Assembly: GCF_008365385.1 (NCBI RefSeq)
Contig: NZ_QOVF01000001.1
Location: 1,054,001 to 1,118,000, forward strand
Origin: Halopseudomonas laoshanensis
Lineage (GTDB): Bacteria; Pseudomonadota; Gammaproteobacteria; Pseudomonadales; Pseudomonadaceae
Length of the DNA: 64,000 bases
Reading direction: 5' to 3'
Below the pieces are notes generated by a model that ran no database searches, was not told where the DNA came from, and saw only the letters and a list, made by a program, of their open reading frames with translations. Positions within the stretch are counted from its first letter, which is position 1. Each line of letters starts with the position of its first letter. Shown here in pieces: positions 63,520 through 64,000 of this stretch. The position numbers and the translations under genes are program-made.

Positions 63520-64000
63520 ATGAGTGCCGTAATCTTGCTCTTCGTAGGTCTTGGCATGATGGCGTTGGGGTATTTTGTCTACTCCAAATTCATTGCCGAA
63601 AAGATCTTCAAGCTTGACCCGGACTTCCGTACACCCGCCCACGAATTTGAAGATGGTGTGGACTTTGTACCCACCAACAAATTTGTTCTCTGGGGCCACC
63701 ATTTTACCTCCGTCGCGGGCGCTGCGCCCATCGTTGGGCCGGCTATTGCGGTGATCTGGGGCTGGGCTCCGGCGTTTGCCTGGGTAGTGCTGGGCACCAT
63801 GTTCTTTGCCGGTATCCATGACGCCGGCGCCATCTGGGCCAGCGTGCGCAACCGTGCCAAGTCGGTCGGCTCGCTGACCGGTGATGTTGTCGGCAAGCGT
63901 GCCCGTAGCATCTTCATGATCGTTATCTTCCTGGTGCTGTTGATGGTCAACGCTGTGTTTGCGGTGGTGATCGCACGCCTGATGATGACCTTCCCGACCG
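63520..64000 (+). CDS. cstA: CstA-type carbon starvation protein / peptide transporter, 3' partial
   Basis: Inner-membrane transporter of the CstA family; members take up peptides or pyruvate. The gene runs off the right edge, so only the first 160 codons are here. The start has AGGAG eight bases upstream. Visible: two membrane helices, the conserved LDPDFRTPAHEFEDGVDFVP and FVLWGHHFTSVAGAAPIVGP, a third at VIWGWAPAFAWVVLGTMFFA, and GIHDAGAIWASVRNRAKS, with a further helix (FMIVIFLVLLMVNAVFAVVI). These are typical of the family's N-terminus. Confidence 0.9.
   Translation, partial: MSAVILLFVGLGMMALGYFVYSKFIAEKIFKLDPDFRTPAHEFEDGVDFVPTNKFVLWGHHFTSVAGAAPIVGPAIAVIWGWAPAFAWVVLGTMFFAGIHDAGAIWASVRNRAKSVGSLTGDVVGKRARSIFMIVIFLVLLMVNAVFAVVIARLMMTFPT

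Overview
The window looks like a chromosomal segment of a gammaproteobacterium close to Pseudomonas (possibly the Halopseudomonas or P. stutzeri side). This rests on protein character rather than on a search: umuDC with a LexA box, a bacterial FAN1-type VRR-NUC nuclease paired with an XPD-like helicase, a RIO1-type kinase, ArfB, CstA, and REP elements with the consensus whose translation reads WIPAFAGMT. I see no rRNA, tRNA, CRISPR array or intact insertion sequence. Coding density is high, and both edges cut a gene (a TpsB transporter on the left, a CstA-type transporter on the right).

Layout. 1-5.2 kb: two-partner secretion operon (TpsB, a TpsA exoprotein, and an L,D-transpeptidase-like protein). 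5.4-9.4 kb: housekeeping enzymes (Mpo1-like, aldehyde dehydrogenase with a hairpin over its ribosome site, YgjP-like metallopeptidase, PaaI thioesterase, SRAP/YedK). 9.5-11.2 kb: SOS-controlled umuDC. 11.4-18.4 kb: accessory segment with a Rnk/GreA-like protein, a GFA-protein remnant, a type I restriction-modification system (hsdM-hsdS-hsdR; HsdR carries a 20-cysteine repeat insert), an antitoxin-like fragment and a membrane-protein remnant. 18.4-26.9 kb: lipoprotein, ilvD, TonB-dependent siderophore receptor with a probable Fur site, SDR remnant, RidA, LysR, DUF421 protein, and a DUF1810-methyltransferase fusion. 27.0-29.6 kb: MarR-controlled efflux operon. 29.7-30.8 kb: Xre/RES toxin-antitoxin pair. 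30.8-33.5 kb: two coupled GTPases. 33.6-42.2 kb: lipoprotein sulfatase with a dockerin-like tail, small acidic protein, a Tyr/Gln/His-rich lipoprotein, chemoreceptor, a frameshifted YpfJ-type metallopeptidase, and a CHASE4-GGDEF-EAL protein. 42.3-51.9 kb: helicase-FAN1 pair, DUF4105 protein, AI-2E transporter, acyl-CoA synthetase, DUF305 protein. 52.0-60.8 kb: yeast-type cytosine deaminase, then a TRAP transporter with a glutamine-synthetase-like ligase, two dehydrogenases and a glutamine amidotransferase, then arfB. 60.8-61.3 kb: REP cluster. 61.3-64 kb: RIO1 kinase, M14-type peptidase, CstA.

How the genes work together. The most interesting unit is 52.5-60.3 kb. Its gene set fits import of an amine or amino alcohol, gamma-glutamylation by the ligase, oxidation by the iron-type alcohol dehydrogenase and the aldehyde dehydrogenase, and release of glutamate by the amidotransferase. 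The substrate is not known. DNA repair and defence are the second theme: umuDC, YedK, FAN1/helicase, the type I restriction system and the RES toxin. Several remnants (GFA, SDR, antitoxin-like, DUF4345-like) show that the 11-24 kb part has gained and lost genes.
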